In this document: in pieces, positions 1 through 14,104 of the stretch
How positions within the stretch are numbered: position 1 is the first letter of the stretch
How the letters are laid out: each line of letters starts with the position of its first letter
NCBI GenBank assembly: GCA_015657535.1
Contig: JADHZB010000001.1
Span: 1 to 27,217, forward strand
DNA length: 27,217 bases
Source: Nephromyces sp. MM_2019
Taxonomy: Eukaryota; Apicomplexa; Aconoidasida; Nephromycida
Reading direction: 5' to 3'
Notes under the pieces: generated by a model
Databases searched by the model: none
Told to the model about the DNA's origin: nothing
Seen by the model: only the letters and a program-made list of their open reading frames with translations
Program-made: the position numbers and the translations under genes

Positions 1-499
1 GGGGGGCATAAATGAATAATTTGAAAGGTCTTGCAAAAATATTTTTAAATTTAGATAGGATTGCCTCTTGTGCTATATTGATAATTTTGTATGAGCAGTT
101 GTGTATTATTAACTCTCATTATCAATGTTTTTCATACTACTCGTTGATTCATGAGATACCAATAACGAGTGATTAGAAAAATCCAAATATTAATTTACTG
201 TTCAACAATTTGTAGTTGCTTTTGCACAATCTGAATTAACAAATAGAATTAAGTGCATACAAATCTTAGTATAATTTATTGAAAAATTGTAATTAGTGAA
301 TTTTCTACAATTTAGTAAATACCAAATTGATCGAATCAGCAAAATATATATTTTAAATAAAATATTCTATTGAGATATACATATTTTTCGATGGTACTTT
401 GAATCAAAGTAAAGGGTCTCACATAGTCTAAGCATTTAAAATCGAAACTGTTGCAACAAGTTTACATAAACAATTTTTAGTTACAGCTTTGTGATTGGT

Positions 500-710
500 T
501 TTTACTATACTCTAAAGTGTTTTCTCATATTCATGAACTCGAGTCTGTGCATATGTGGTTGGATGGTGGGTGATATACTTTTGGTGCTGCCTATAGCTGC
601 TTGTGGTTGTGAAGTATGCAACAATCCAGTGGAAAAAGTTATGACACGTATGATATTTCACAAACCGATAAAACAAGCAATAATCTTATATAATTATTGG
701 TAATACAAAT
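500..710. other. GC-richer island, open on both strands
   Basis: On the plus strand a frame is open from a GTG at 491 to a stop at 701-703, with no early ATG; it contains a Cys-rich stretch read as CGCEVCNNP. On the minus strand a different frame is open for about 58 codons across the same bases. Both cannot easily be real. The base composition resembles the exons elsewhere in the window more than the surrounding spacer, which is the only reason to list it. No family is recognised. It may be a lone exon, a structured RNA or chance. Confidence 0.2.
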
Positions 711-1971
711 ATCTAAGCGTGAATAACCAATTTCACTCCATGCTTTTTTAGATTGTCCATTCGGTATATTTATAAATAAAATTAAATTCATTGATAATAG
801 TTCTCAAGCTTTCTTTAATTTTGAAGAAAATTTTAAGTTTCTATATTTATTTCTCACTTGTGCCACATATATATATATATATTTGTCATTTTGATTAAGA
901 TTTAATCAATTCATTTGCATAATTAAAATAGATATATTACCTTGAAAACAGTTGATTTCAGGCGGTTTTCAATAGCGCTAGGAGTTATTTAAAATTGAAG
1001 TGCCAAATTTATTATCAGCAAATTTGAAAAGCTTGGTATTATTTACTTTTTAAACACATAACAGAATTCCATGAATTATTAATATTTTTAATAATATCTG
1101 GCAATTTTTAAATTTTGAGTTTTTTTTCATAATTTTAAACTCGTGTAGAAAAACCGAGGAAATCAAGACTTTTTAGGAGTGCTGGGAATTTTTAAGAGTA
1201 ATCCTGGCTATGGAGGAGAGTCCAAATCCTATTTAGAAATCATATTCCCTTATTTTAAACATAGCTGTAATATCATATTGATTTTGAAAATAATATTTTT
1301 AATTTAGTTTGAAATTTATGAAATCAATTGTGTTAAATGTAGCTAAGAAGAAAAAAAGTAATTTTAGAAGAAATTGACAGGAATTAGTGATTATATTTTA
1401 GTTAAGCTTTCCCCGGGAGTATTTATAAAATTTTTAGTATCAAATCATAATAGTTTTAGTTAACATAGTGGGTTCGTAGGATCAAAATATTTATTCTGAA
1501 GGATATTTGAAATTTTATTAGTTTTTACAATATTTAACAAAACAGCATAGTATTTAAAATAAACATACATTAAAAAGCATTCAAAACTTTCAAAGTTGCA
1601 TCAAGTTTTCCAAGTAGGGAATTCTAAGTATCTATATTACCACATTGATTACACTCTCAAGCCCAGATATATATATATGTATATATAAATAAGTTATATT
1701 ATTGAAAGCAAATTGCATCGATAATTTTAAAAATTATGAAAAGCTTTATTTCAAACAAAAGACGCAAATATCTTGTGCTGGTTTTAACTCTTTAATTAGC
1801 ATAAACAGAGCCCAGCAGTTTGCTAGTCGTCGAATGAAATGCTCAAGTGAATGAAGACACTAGTTAGCATAAAGCTTAAGTTGTGAAGAGAATACTCAAG
1901 TATAAAAACAAAAGTGTCTTTGAAAGCTGTACTTTTTTAATGTTTTTATCACTAACACATTATAAAAAAGG

Positions 1972-2009
1972 ATGATATGGCCCAAAAACTGCTAACCTCT
2001 CCATCTTGA
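1972..2009 (+). promoter_or_regulatory. Two short upstream ORFs before bL35
   Basis: Two ATGs precede the bL35 start. The ATG at 1972 opens a 7-codon frame (MIWPKNC). The ATG at 1977, in a GCC context, opens a 10-codon frame (MAQKLLTSPS) whose TGA ends at 2009, two bases before the bL35 ATG at 2012. If the transcript starts upstream of 1972, ribosomes would meet both before the main frame, so translation could be lowered or depend on reinitiation. The transcript start is not visible; if it lies between 1980 and 2011 the uORFs do not exist in the mRNA. Confidence 0.35.
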
Positions 2010-2011
2010 AG

Positions 2012-2761
2012 ATGGGCAATTCATCCAAGTATTATGCAGTTGTAATTAATTATTTTGTTATTACAATCTCTTACAAATGTTTATATTCCTTATCAATTAT
2101 CCACATTAAGAAGCCCAGCTATCTCCAAGGTTTTAGCAACAGCCTCATTACCCACTATAAAGAACTTAACAATTCAAGCTTTGGAAAATACAAATCTGTT
2201 TCAAATGATGCTTACCAAAGCATTTCAAGCTTAACAAATCTCAACTACCTTCTAGTTAATACTTACCTCCAAAGTTACACAACCCTCAAACAATTCTCAA
2301 ATCTTAGAGATAAATATCTTTCAACTACGATAAATAATTACACACCAATGCACTGGGAGAAAGATGAACAATTACTCTCCGCAACAAGGTTACATGCACT
2401 AAGGACGCCTAGTCTAAAGAGTAAAACTAATAAATCTGTAGCAAAAAGGTTTAAGATCACAGCTGGAGGCAAATGGCTTAGGAGGCATGCTGGAAAGCAA
2501 CACAAACTTTCAAAAAAGAGCAGTGCCACAAAAAGGAGGCTAAACACTACTAAGCAGCTGGATGAACACCACAGAAAGCTTTACCAAGATGTTGTCATGC
2601 CTTCAAAACGTGGAACTCATCGTAAATATTCTCCAAGAACACTTAAATCTCCACAAGGCTTTCAAATAAAGATCGAAGATATTATTTCAGGGAGAGCCAA
2701 TGCTATCCCAATCATTAGGGGTATACTTAGAGAAAGTAAAAATATAGAGACTGCCACTTAA
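2012..2761 (+). CDS. bL35: Organellar large-subunit ribosomal protein bL35
   Basis: This single-exon frame gives 249 residues from the first ATG; the frame stays open a little upstream but offers only a TTG there. Residues about 136-198 are a clear bL35 domain: basic, with the signature seen as KSVAKRFKITAGGKWLRRHAGK followed by a KKSS turn and KRRL. bL35 is a bacterial-type 50S protein found in eukaryotes only in mitochondria or plastids. The protein is about four times the length of bacterial bL35 (near 65 residues). A long N-terminal extension begins with a hydrophobic stretch (residues about 7-30), followed by a Ser/Asn/Tyr-rich, mostly basic, acid-poor segment. A C-terminal tail of about 50 residues follows the domain. 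The leader fits organelle import. A signal-like hydrophobic segment followed by a basic stretch would also fit a bipartite plastid leader, but mitochondrion and plastid cannot be told apart here. Confidence 0.85.
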   Translation: MGNSSKYYAVVINYFVITISYKCLYSLSIIHIKKPSYLQGFSNSLITHYKELNNSSFGKYKSVSNDAYQSISSLTNLNYLLVNTYLQSYTTLKQFSNLRDKYLSTTINNYTPMHWEKDEQLLSATRLHALRTPSLKSKTNKSVAKRFKITAGGKWLRRHAGKQHKLSKKSSATKRRLNTTKQLDEHHRKLYQDVVMPSKRGTHRKYSPRTLKSPQGFQIKIEDIISGRANAIPIIRGILRESKNIETAT

Positions 2762-4620
2762 GCACACCTTTGTCAAATTGTGTATAAAAACTGGCGAATT
2801 GTATTAGAACTCATAAAACATTCGCCTTTGGTTAGAAACCTATGTAAAAATTTAGTGGAGGATCTCATCTATTTACACCCTCTTTAAAATAACAGAGGGA
2901 AGTTTTATTAGTATTAGGATGCCTTTTACAAATATACATACTTCAATTGTATAAATGGATTCCAAAATGCCATTCTCCATATATTATTCTACAAAACTCA
3001 TTCCCACATTATCCTTTTTCCAGTTAGAAACTTCCTCTCAATTTTTATAAAAAAATAAAATAGCTATGATTCATCTTTCAAATTTACTGTTATTTTTGAA
3101 TAACCTGACGCTACAGCTGCGTTTAATATATTAGAACACTTATACCATACTTCAACTTCAACTATGAATTATTTAGGTCCTTCAGATTAGTACTTAAAAA
3201 TTGCGAACCTATAAAGGATAGATCTCCTAATAAAATTATACTTGTGCACCCACATATGCATTGGAGTTACATATGTTAGCTGATCAAAATTTAATATACA
3301 TTCCTAATTATAAACTTTAACCGCTTGTTCAGAATTAAAACTACATTAAATTTTATACATACTATAACTGTCTATCAAATTGACAACTACCTGCTTCTGA
3401 TACGTGTGCTTAATTTGTTAGTTACTCAGCTAAGATATACTATTGCCTATTGGCCCACTAGTGTTGATTTCATAGCATATATATATATATATATATATAT
3501 AAACTGTGAAATTTATATATTTGTATCCGCTTGTGTAATATGGATTACGTTACGGTAAAATTTTGACATATAAATTTTAAACATGTGACTAACTTAAAGC
3601 ATACATGCTGATAATCTACTAAGACGAAATTCTTTTTAACCTCAGGTAATATCACCATTAAATGTACTAAATGAATTTTCTCTAGTTTTGTTATCTAAAT
3701 TACTTATAATGTTATAAATAATTTCAGAAGTCTAGAGCTACTACTTTTGATATCTTAAGATAAACTAAAATTATACAAATCTCATGTTTGTTTCTAAATC
3801 ACTGATAGTTGTTTATCCTTCATGTCGACATGAGCACTTGTGAATTTTGGCACGTAAGCACACTATGTTTTCCATATTACACATACTAGAAACATTAGGC
3901 TTATGTATGAATATAAATGCTCTTTTTTTCTAATAAACTATTTCTAAGTAGCTCTTGTTTGATAATTCTATCCTATAATTGAAATAAGTCAACTTAAAAA
4001 AATGGCAACATTTCTATTTATTGATTTCTATAGTGTGGGATTATATCATTCCTGCACTAGCTTTTAAAATTGAATATCACAACGTCAAAATAATCGAAAA
4101 TCTATCAATTTTAGATGCTTGTCAAAGGAAAATAATAGATAGAAAATAAATTTAAGCAGCAGTAATTTATTTTTACTTAAATTTCGATTATATTAAATAA
4201 TAAAAAACAATCTCTAATATTTTTTTTAGATATTACGTACTGTTTGAAATCTAAGTAAAATTAAAGTAAATTAAATCTCACTAAAGAATACTAATTGTTA
4301 TTAATCATCCACTTGACGAACCTATGTATATGATATTTATTGCTCAGTAATTGAATCATCTTAAAATACTAGATTTGGATCTTTAATATATAGCGTTTCT
4401 GTGTAGTAAGGTATATCGAAATAGTTATAAAATTCCTAAGTGCTGCGAAGATAAAAATTGAGAAAAGTCAAAAAATAAATCTTTACATTTTATATATTAG
4501 CAAATTGACCATTATACTATCGGAACATTAACATTCAGATACACCCACAAACTTACGAAAGTTATAACTTACATTGTTAAGGCTTAGTGGCTACTAAATT
4601 TAGGCTAAATTGTTCACAAA
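2762..4620. other. Intergenic spacer, no supported gene
   Basis: This 1.86 kb spacer between two plus-strand genes is AT-rich with an (AT)12 run. An open frame at 3325-3558 has no ATG near its start and runs into the (AT) tract as Tyr-Ile repeats, so I do not call it a gene. A 14-base perfect palindrome lies at 3820-3833. It should hold the 3' UTR of the bL35 gene and the promoter of the next gene, but no motif can be named. Confidence 0.6.
3477..3500. repeat. (AT)12 microsatellite
   Basis: Twelve perfect AT dinucleotides in the spacer between the bL35 gene and the 14-exon gene. Confidence 0.95.
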
Positions 4621-7600
4621 ATGTCATATAAAGCTTCGAGTAGCTCATTTAAGGTTCCAGGACCGATTAATGAAAACTCAAAAAATAACAATTCATACAA
4701 TGAGCTATTATATAGCTCGAATATGAGCTCCAAAAGAACCTCGGATTCTGGAAGTAAATCTGATCGATCTATAGCTTCACAGTCTGAATATATTAAAGAA
4801 TTAGCGAAAGATTTCGAAGATTATATTTCTGAAAGGGAAGCTAAACAAAGTGCGTCCAAGAATAGTTTTAAAAATAAGTTTAGCACTGAGCAATCATCAA
4901 CAATGAACGAATTACTAAAAACTAAGGTTGCTGCTACATTGAAAATTGCTCTGCCTGATAACATTGGCAACGCTAAATTACTAAAATTGCTCAAAGGTGC
5001 ACTCAATAAATTGAATAAGGCCGAAACTGATAAGAAAAAAACTCCATTAACACTAATTGGCTCAATTGAATGCGAAGGCTTGTCAGATGTTTCAAGTGAA
5101 GCTAATGGGGATGACAAAAGTTCTGAAAATTCATTAGAAAGTCGCTCAAACAGTGATATTTCAGAGATTTTTGTAGTAAGATTTTAAATTGATTTGTGTA
5201 GATGTGTAGAGTATTTGAGGATGTATTAGCTGATTTTAATCCATTTAAGAACTGATTGGAATATATTGAAGCACTTACTACGGTTAATCGTTGCAAACCT
5301 AGTATTTCTTATGAATATGATGCAGAATAAAGAGAAAAAACATTCGAAAGCTAAAGATCAACTAGGAAAAGTGCCACAAGGTAAATGAGGATCTCATAGC
5401 TTAAAAAGAGTTTTAGAAGCAACTCTGATTCTTCTTCAGAGCGTGCCTCGGAATTTTATGGTCAAGTTGAGCAAGATTTCCAAACAAATGAAAATGTAAA
5501 TGATAATCAACAAAAATTAAGTCTTGATCCAATCAAAGTTACAGATTTTGGTGAGATAAATTAAACAGAATACCTATGCTATTTTTACGTTTTACTCTTA
5601 TTAATATACACATTTTTTAAAAGCTAAACTCCTATCGTACGTAGTCTACAATGTAGTAGCTTACATTATAGGATATTTCATAACAAACAACCTGAGTGCT
5701 TATAATGTGTTAATTAAATCCAAATTAGATTCAATTGAAAAAGCTTAAAGCTTGAAAACAATCTATACTTAGGCCTTAAAATATATATGTTTTTAATTCA
5801 GAAGACCAATTCCCTCAAGGTGATTCGTTTTACAAGGATAGTGAGCAAGTTAGAATTACAAATATAAAACCAAATGAGTAAGTTTGCAATTTGTTAAAGC
5901 AATTTGCAAATTATGTTGGTTTATTTCAAAACCTATAGCAATCCTGTGTCCAAAAAAGGAAATAGTAGAATAATCATAGAGTATGATGATCCTCCACAGA
6001 TACTTTTTGACTTTATCAAAGGTATAAACAATAAAATTCAAAGCTTATAGACACCTTTGAAACCAATATTAGATAAATCAAACAATTATACCCTGTTGAG
6101 ATACAATTTAATTAGGCTTTTAATAGGCTTTGTTTAGGCTAGAGAAATATGAGCATTGAGTAAATTAATTTTCTCAGGTGGAAACCAAAATAGTAAAGCT
6201 GCAATGAAATCTCAAGGTTAGAATACTTTTTTCAGACTCTTGATTTGTTTTTTATGGTTCATCTAGGTGGATATATTTGATTTAGCCATTTTGTCAATCT
6301 AACACATTATTAAGCAGTCTACATAATCTCATTTCATGCTACAAGCTTCAATTTAGATTTTGTAGTACCAGTCAAATTAAACAAAATTTATTTGAAACGA
6401 TGAATAAACATCTCATTGAATAATCCCAAATTTAGACTAATTATCTATATAACTTATATTAATAACTAAACAACGAATTTGGATTTACAATTATAGATAC
6501 AAGCACCATAAAAAATTTTCCTATAGTGCTAAGTCAGCATGAGCCTTCAGGTAAAAAGACTACAAAACACAATGGTTTTTGTAAGGATAGTTTGAACGAG
6601 GATAATGAGCATAAACAACAAACTAAAGATGAATCAAATGAATTACTTCCAGCAGATGGAAAAGAAAATAAAAAACATCATTCAAATGGTTCTAATTTTT
6701 TATATAAAGCTAGCAGCAACAAAGTTTCAAGTTAGTTATAAATTCTCAAAAATTGATAGAATTCGCTTGAAGCTATACATTTGAAAGCTATAGAGCTCGT
6801 AGTGATACCTAAATTTATATTAGCTCCTGAAAGAATTCAGATTTAGCTGAATTATGATAAATTATAAAAAATCTTGAAACAAAACTCATTTACACACCTA
6901 CTACCTGCTTAACTAAAACTTTAGCAATCCCAGAAAAAACTGATAACCTAGGAAACTCTAGTAGCTACAAAGGAAGCTTTGAAGCCTCGGGAAATTCGTT
7001 TGGCATGGTGCCTGAAACTGAAATACAAAACAAAAAAAATGCAAGCTTTCAGAGCCAAATTAATACTAAGATTTTTAATGATGATGGTAATACTCAAAAT
7101 GGATGTAAATATAATAAATAGATAAATTCAACTAACTTATATCTTGCCTATGTGCTGATGCTTTAATTCGTTTTCCAATAATATAAGCAATTTCATTTAA
7201 TTACATTTATTTTCTAGCTACTGATAAAACAGCCCATATAAAAAAACTATCAGGACAAGACAATTTTTCAATTATTTCAAATATGGAGCAAGTAATAGTT
7301 ATGTTTGAATTTGAAAAATAGCTTTAAGATTTAAATAAATAAACAAATCACATCAATTAAGATAATATAAATTAATCTAGCCAAACAATTACAGCAAAAT
7401 GCTCTCGAAGAAAGCGAGTTTATATTTATGTTTTTACATTTTATATTTACAACAAATATATCACAATGTACAAACCTCATAGAAGGCATGCTCTTACCAG
7501 ATTATTATTTACAACCGCATTGAATAACGTCTTTCACAATCCTGCTCACTTACACATACTACAAGCTTAAAACATAGCTTTAACAACTTAAAACATAAAT

Positions 7601-8798
7601 TATATATTGTTTTCCAAACTCAAGCATTATTCTATGTGTTCAACATCAACCATAAGCTATTTTTAAGCATACTAAATTTAATTTCCCAAAAATAGGATCA
7701 CATTGATGAAGGAGAAACAGCATTTGGAAATGGTAAGATTTAAAAGAACCAATAGCAAAGTTGTATTTAATTTTTAAGCGTCATTCTAAATGTCTTACTA
7801 AGATGATGATCTCGAGGATATGCTTACAAAAGCAAAAGCTCGCTTCAAGTGTCTTGCTTCAAAATACGAGTTGAATAAACAAAAACAAAATAAAGTATAT
7901 ACTTAAGCTATATTGATATACTATTAATTGTTTAATAGTTAATTAATTTTAATCAACTAAATCCCAATGATACATAGCTTATGGAGAAATTAGATGAAAC
8001 GAATTTGTCTTAATACATTATTTATCCTACTCTAATAAACTTAAAGATATCTGTAACAATACAAACAACATGTATGTTCTAATAACTTAAGGCTGAGTTA
8101 AAGATTAATAGATTAATAAAAAACAACAACTTTCTAAAAGAACAAGTGGTTTTGCAAGATCATACTCTACAATGTAAGCCTCACCTACTTTTTCTAGTGT
8201 TAAGTAATTGTATCATCACTTTCAAAACAAATAAAATTTTTATAGTGTTGGAGACTCGGCTTCATAACGAAATGAATGGATGTAAAAAAAATCCTCAAAG
8301 CAATAAGGTTTGGATATTTTCAAAAAGTTATTGAAAGCACATTGAATTGTTGAAATTTTATCGATATTAGGGTTTCCATCATAAATAGTAGCTGAAAAAA
8401 AAATTATATAACGAAACACGATTTATACATGATGAAAGATTTTATATTTCATTTTCCATATATAGATGAAACAATATATATGAGCTAAAGCTGTGTGGCT
8501 ACCTAACTTATGAGCTAAACTAATCCATTTCATAAAGTTTTTTTAAGATAGTTCCAAATTTGTTTTTAAATGCTGATAAATTTCTATAGTTCAATTATTC
8601 AAGCATTAACAATAGCACTAACCCAGTTAACACAACAGCGGTAACAAAGGGATATGATGTGAGAAATTGTCTAATAATTGGTACAAGTTATAACTAATTA
8701 TTTTAATTTAGGCTGCAATTTCTACTCTCAATGGGCTTCTTCAAGATTTGGAGCTACAAAAAGACATTGCATCTAAACATGCGAGGGTTGAGTCGTAA
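4621..8798 (+). CDS. Unrecognised Ser/Asn/Lys-rich coiled-coil protein, 14 exons
   Basis: I do not recognise this protein. Exons: 4621-5175, 5400-5550, 5802-5877, 5939-6021, 6178-6216, 6497-6730, 6925-7086, 7218-7291, 7696-7732, 7803-7894, 8092-8173, 8246-8307, 8590-8658, 8712-8798. All junctions have GT/AG ends and keep phase, giving 1803 bases, 600 residues and a TAA stop; that agreement over 14 exons is the main evidence that it is a real gene. The first third is Ser/Lys-rich and low in complexity, with a short helical-looking patch near residues 100-130 (NIGNAKLLKLLKGALNKL). The middle is polar and Asn/Ser/Lys-rich. From about residue 465 an acidic start (DDDLEDML) leads into heptad-like Leu/Ile spacing typical of coiled coil, broken by an Asn/Ser/Thr-rich linker (exon 13), then a last helix (STLNGLLQDLELQKDIA). 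No signal peptide or membrane segment is seen. A 45-base in-frame cassette at 5326-5370 could be an optional exon. A cytoskeletal or scaffold role is possible but unproven. Confidence 0.7.
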
Positions 8799-9884
8799 CT
8801 ATTTGAGTTAATCCAAATCCCTTAAATTTTAAAAAATATATGTGTTTATAAGAACTGTGTCTAAATTTAGGCAGATTTTGAATTCAGAAGTGATTCATCT
8901 ATTTAATTATACAAATTAAATATTCCAAGTGTTTAAATGTGTTGTTTGCTTGATTATTTGTATTTGCATTGGAGGGTTGGGGGGATTTTCAGTTGTGAAT
9001 TTATGAAACCTAGTTTCAATGCATTTCATATTTGAAAAAATGAAATTGATCCTAGATACCTTCAAGATATGAAATATGCTCACATATGCATGCATTTATA
9101 TTTGCTTAGAACTGCGTATTGTTTATTTATTATTTTAATTAGGATTAATAAATAAAGCGTGTGGATGTATCTAAATAACTATAAAAATTAAGTTTAAGTT
9201 CTTTATAACTTATGCTAGCCCAGTTGATCTCAGCTACCATTTATGAAATACTAAAGTAATTACATCAAATAGGACTTTTTATGTGAGGAAGTTTGGTGCA
9301 CTATACAAAAATTTAGTTTTAAATTAATTCTCGATAATATGTATTGTTAATATTTGTAATTTATTTATCTAAAAGTTGAATCTAATTAATAGTTATAAAT
9401 AACACTTGAGACTGTTAAAAAATTTTAAATAAGAATATTTGATTGCCATCTTTGAGAGCTTCAGCCTTATACAAAACCAAGGTGCTGATTGGCAAAATTT
9501 TTCTAGTTTTTGGTGTATTATTTATTCACTTGCGTTGATAGACATATGTACGTGTTTTGATTTAAGTAATCGAAGCTTTTGTGACTTTACTCCACGCTAT
9601 ACATATAAAATGTGCTTGCGCTACGAGTGTGATGTAACTACCAAAATAGACTTTAATTTATCTTTGCTGTGGTTTTTATTAATGAATTGACATTGAGTGG
9701 TTTAAATATCTTTCCAAAAATACAATTTCATCATTTGGGCAAATGCTTGAAAGATGTATTAATTGTGTAGAAATTGGAATACCTATCAAGTTTTATCATG
9801 TGTACAACATAGCTACACCCTTAAGCTTACTTAGATATAGATGACTTTTAGTTTCCAGTTTGTTAAATTTCATTTCATTTACAA
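8799..9884. other. Intergenic spacer, no firm gene
   Basis: This AT-rich spacer separates the 14-exon gene from glutathione reductase. It contains a G-rich run at 8971-8984 that stands out strongly from its surroundings. A frame open from a TTG at 9439 to 9690 (83 codons, Cys/Phe-rich, no early ATG) lies in a slightly GC-richer patch. It shows no known motif and has no phase-compatible link to the glutathione reductase leader exon, so it is not called as a gene. Confidence 0.55.
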
Positions 9885-13179
<3,295 letters not shown>

Positions 13180-14104
13180 TGTCGTAATTTAAATCTTAAC
13201 AAATCGTATATTTTAACTAACCAATCATACGAGATGATTAACAACACCCCTCGATTATCTACTTTACATTATTATCGATTTATAAAATTATCTCTCGCTT
13301 CTAAATAACTAATTATTTTACCCCAACATCTAATCACACACTCTTAAAATCGCCATACTATAAGTTATACCATGATTTCCTAAAGTAGTTTCTCACCTTG
13401 GTTTGCTTTGAATTGCAATACCTAATGAAAATGACCAAATTATTTTTTCGTGTATTCTTTATTTCAATATTTTTTAATCAAACACATTTATATATTATAA
13501 TAATTATACATAAATCTCAACTTCAATCTATATCATTATTATACTTAAATCAATTCTTTTGAAACTCATATTGGCTGCTTTTACAACTAATAAACTCTTG
13601 TTTTATGTTTAAGCACCCATAATGTACGACACACATTATACAGAATTTATTATAATCTATATACATAAAAAACATAACAAAAGAATTAACTACTAAGGGT
13701 TTTATGAATTTATATCTATTGCTAATAAATCAATTTCTGGAACTTAACAATTATAAATATGTATACCAAGTAATAAAATCTACAAATAACTAAACACCAT
13801 TGTTGATAGAAAGTTCATATATGATATTTGATAGAAATTGTAAAGCACCATGAAATGATGATAAGTTTACAATATAATTTAATTACTAAACGAAAACTTC
13901 TGAAAAAAAATTCACAACATCGATACACCTTTTATGAATAAACAAATACATTTATAATAAGTTGTCCACATATAAAAAACCACATGCACATGTGTTTACA
14001 TGCATGTTTTTCAAAATTAATCCATATACGAAATTTTTGTAACTTTCTTATTTAAAATAAAATACTTTAAAACAAATTTTTCTGCCAATTGATATATTAA
14101 AGAT
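13180..14104. other. Intergenic spacer
   Basis: Very AT-rich DNA between the glutathione reductase stop and the next ATG. It must contain the 3' UTR of one gene and the promoter of the next. I see no coding frame, RNA gene or notable repeat in it. Confidence 0.65.

Larger units (their letters stand above)
1..2011. other. AT-rich region without a firm gene
   Basis: No gene can be built here. The DNA is very AT-rich and carries short (AT) runs near 867-883 and 1663-1688. Three patches are visibly richer in G+C than their surroundings: about 525-645, 1180-1230 and 1805-1860. Each has short open frames, in some cases on both strands, but no start codon with a phase-consistent chain of exons. They could be exons of an unrecognised gene, untranslated leader of the bL35 gene, or structured RNA. 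The window opens with six G residues. I see no tRNA-type B box here. Confidence 0.6.

Noticed and set aside
1196..1230. GGAGGAGAGTCC resembles RNase P RNA conserved region I
   Set aside because: No matching conserved region V or pairing stems could be found nearby; a short match only.
1746..1859. Minus-strand open frame of 37 codons (CLHSLEHFIRRLANCWALF and on) after a CTAG acceptor
   Set aside because: It looks coding-like, but any upstream exons would have to overlap the bL35 gene and none can be found; length alone is not significant.
3325..3558. Plus-strand frame of 77 codons
   Set aside because: No ATG near the start, and its second half is translated (AT)n repeat and AT-rich DNA.
5192..5330. 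TGA read as Trp would join VFEDVLADFNPFKN to LEYIEALTTVNRC in orphan-gene intron 1
   Set aside because: All solid exons use TGG for Trp and contain no in-frame TGA, and the frame soon meets TAA; a direct 5175-to-5400 splice keeps phase.
9439..9690. Open frame of 83 codons before glutathione reductase
   Set aside because: Begins at TTG, no known motif, no compatible splice to the leader exon; a frame of this length is expected by chance in a window this size.
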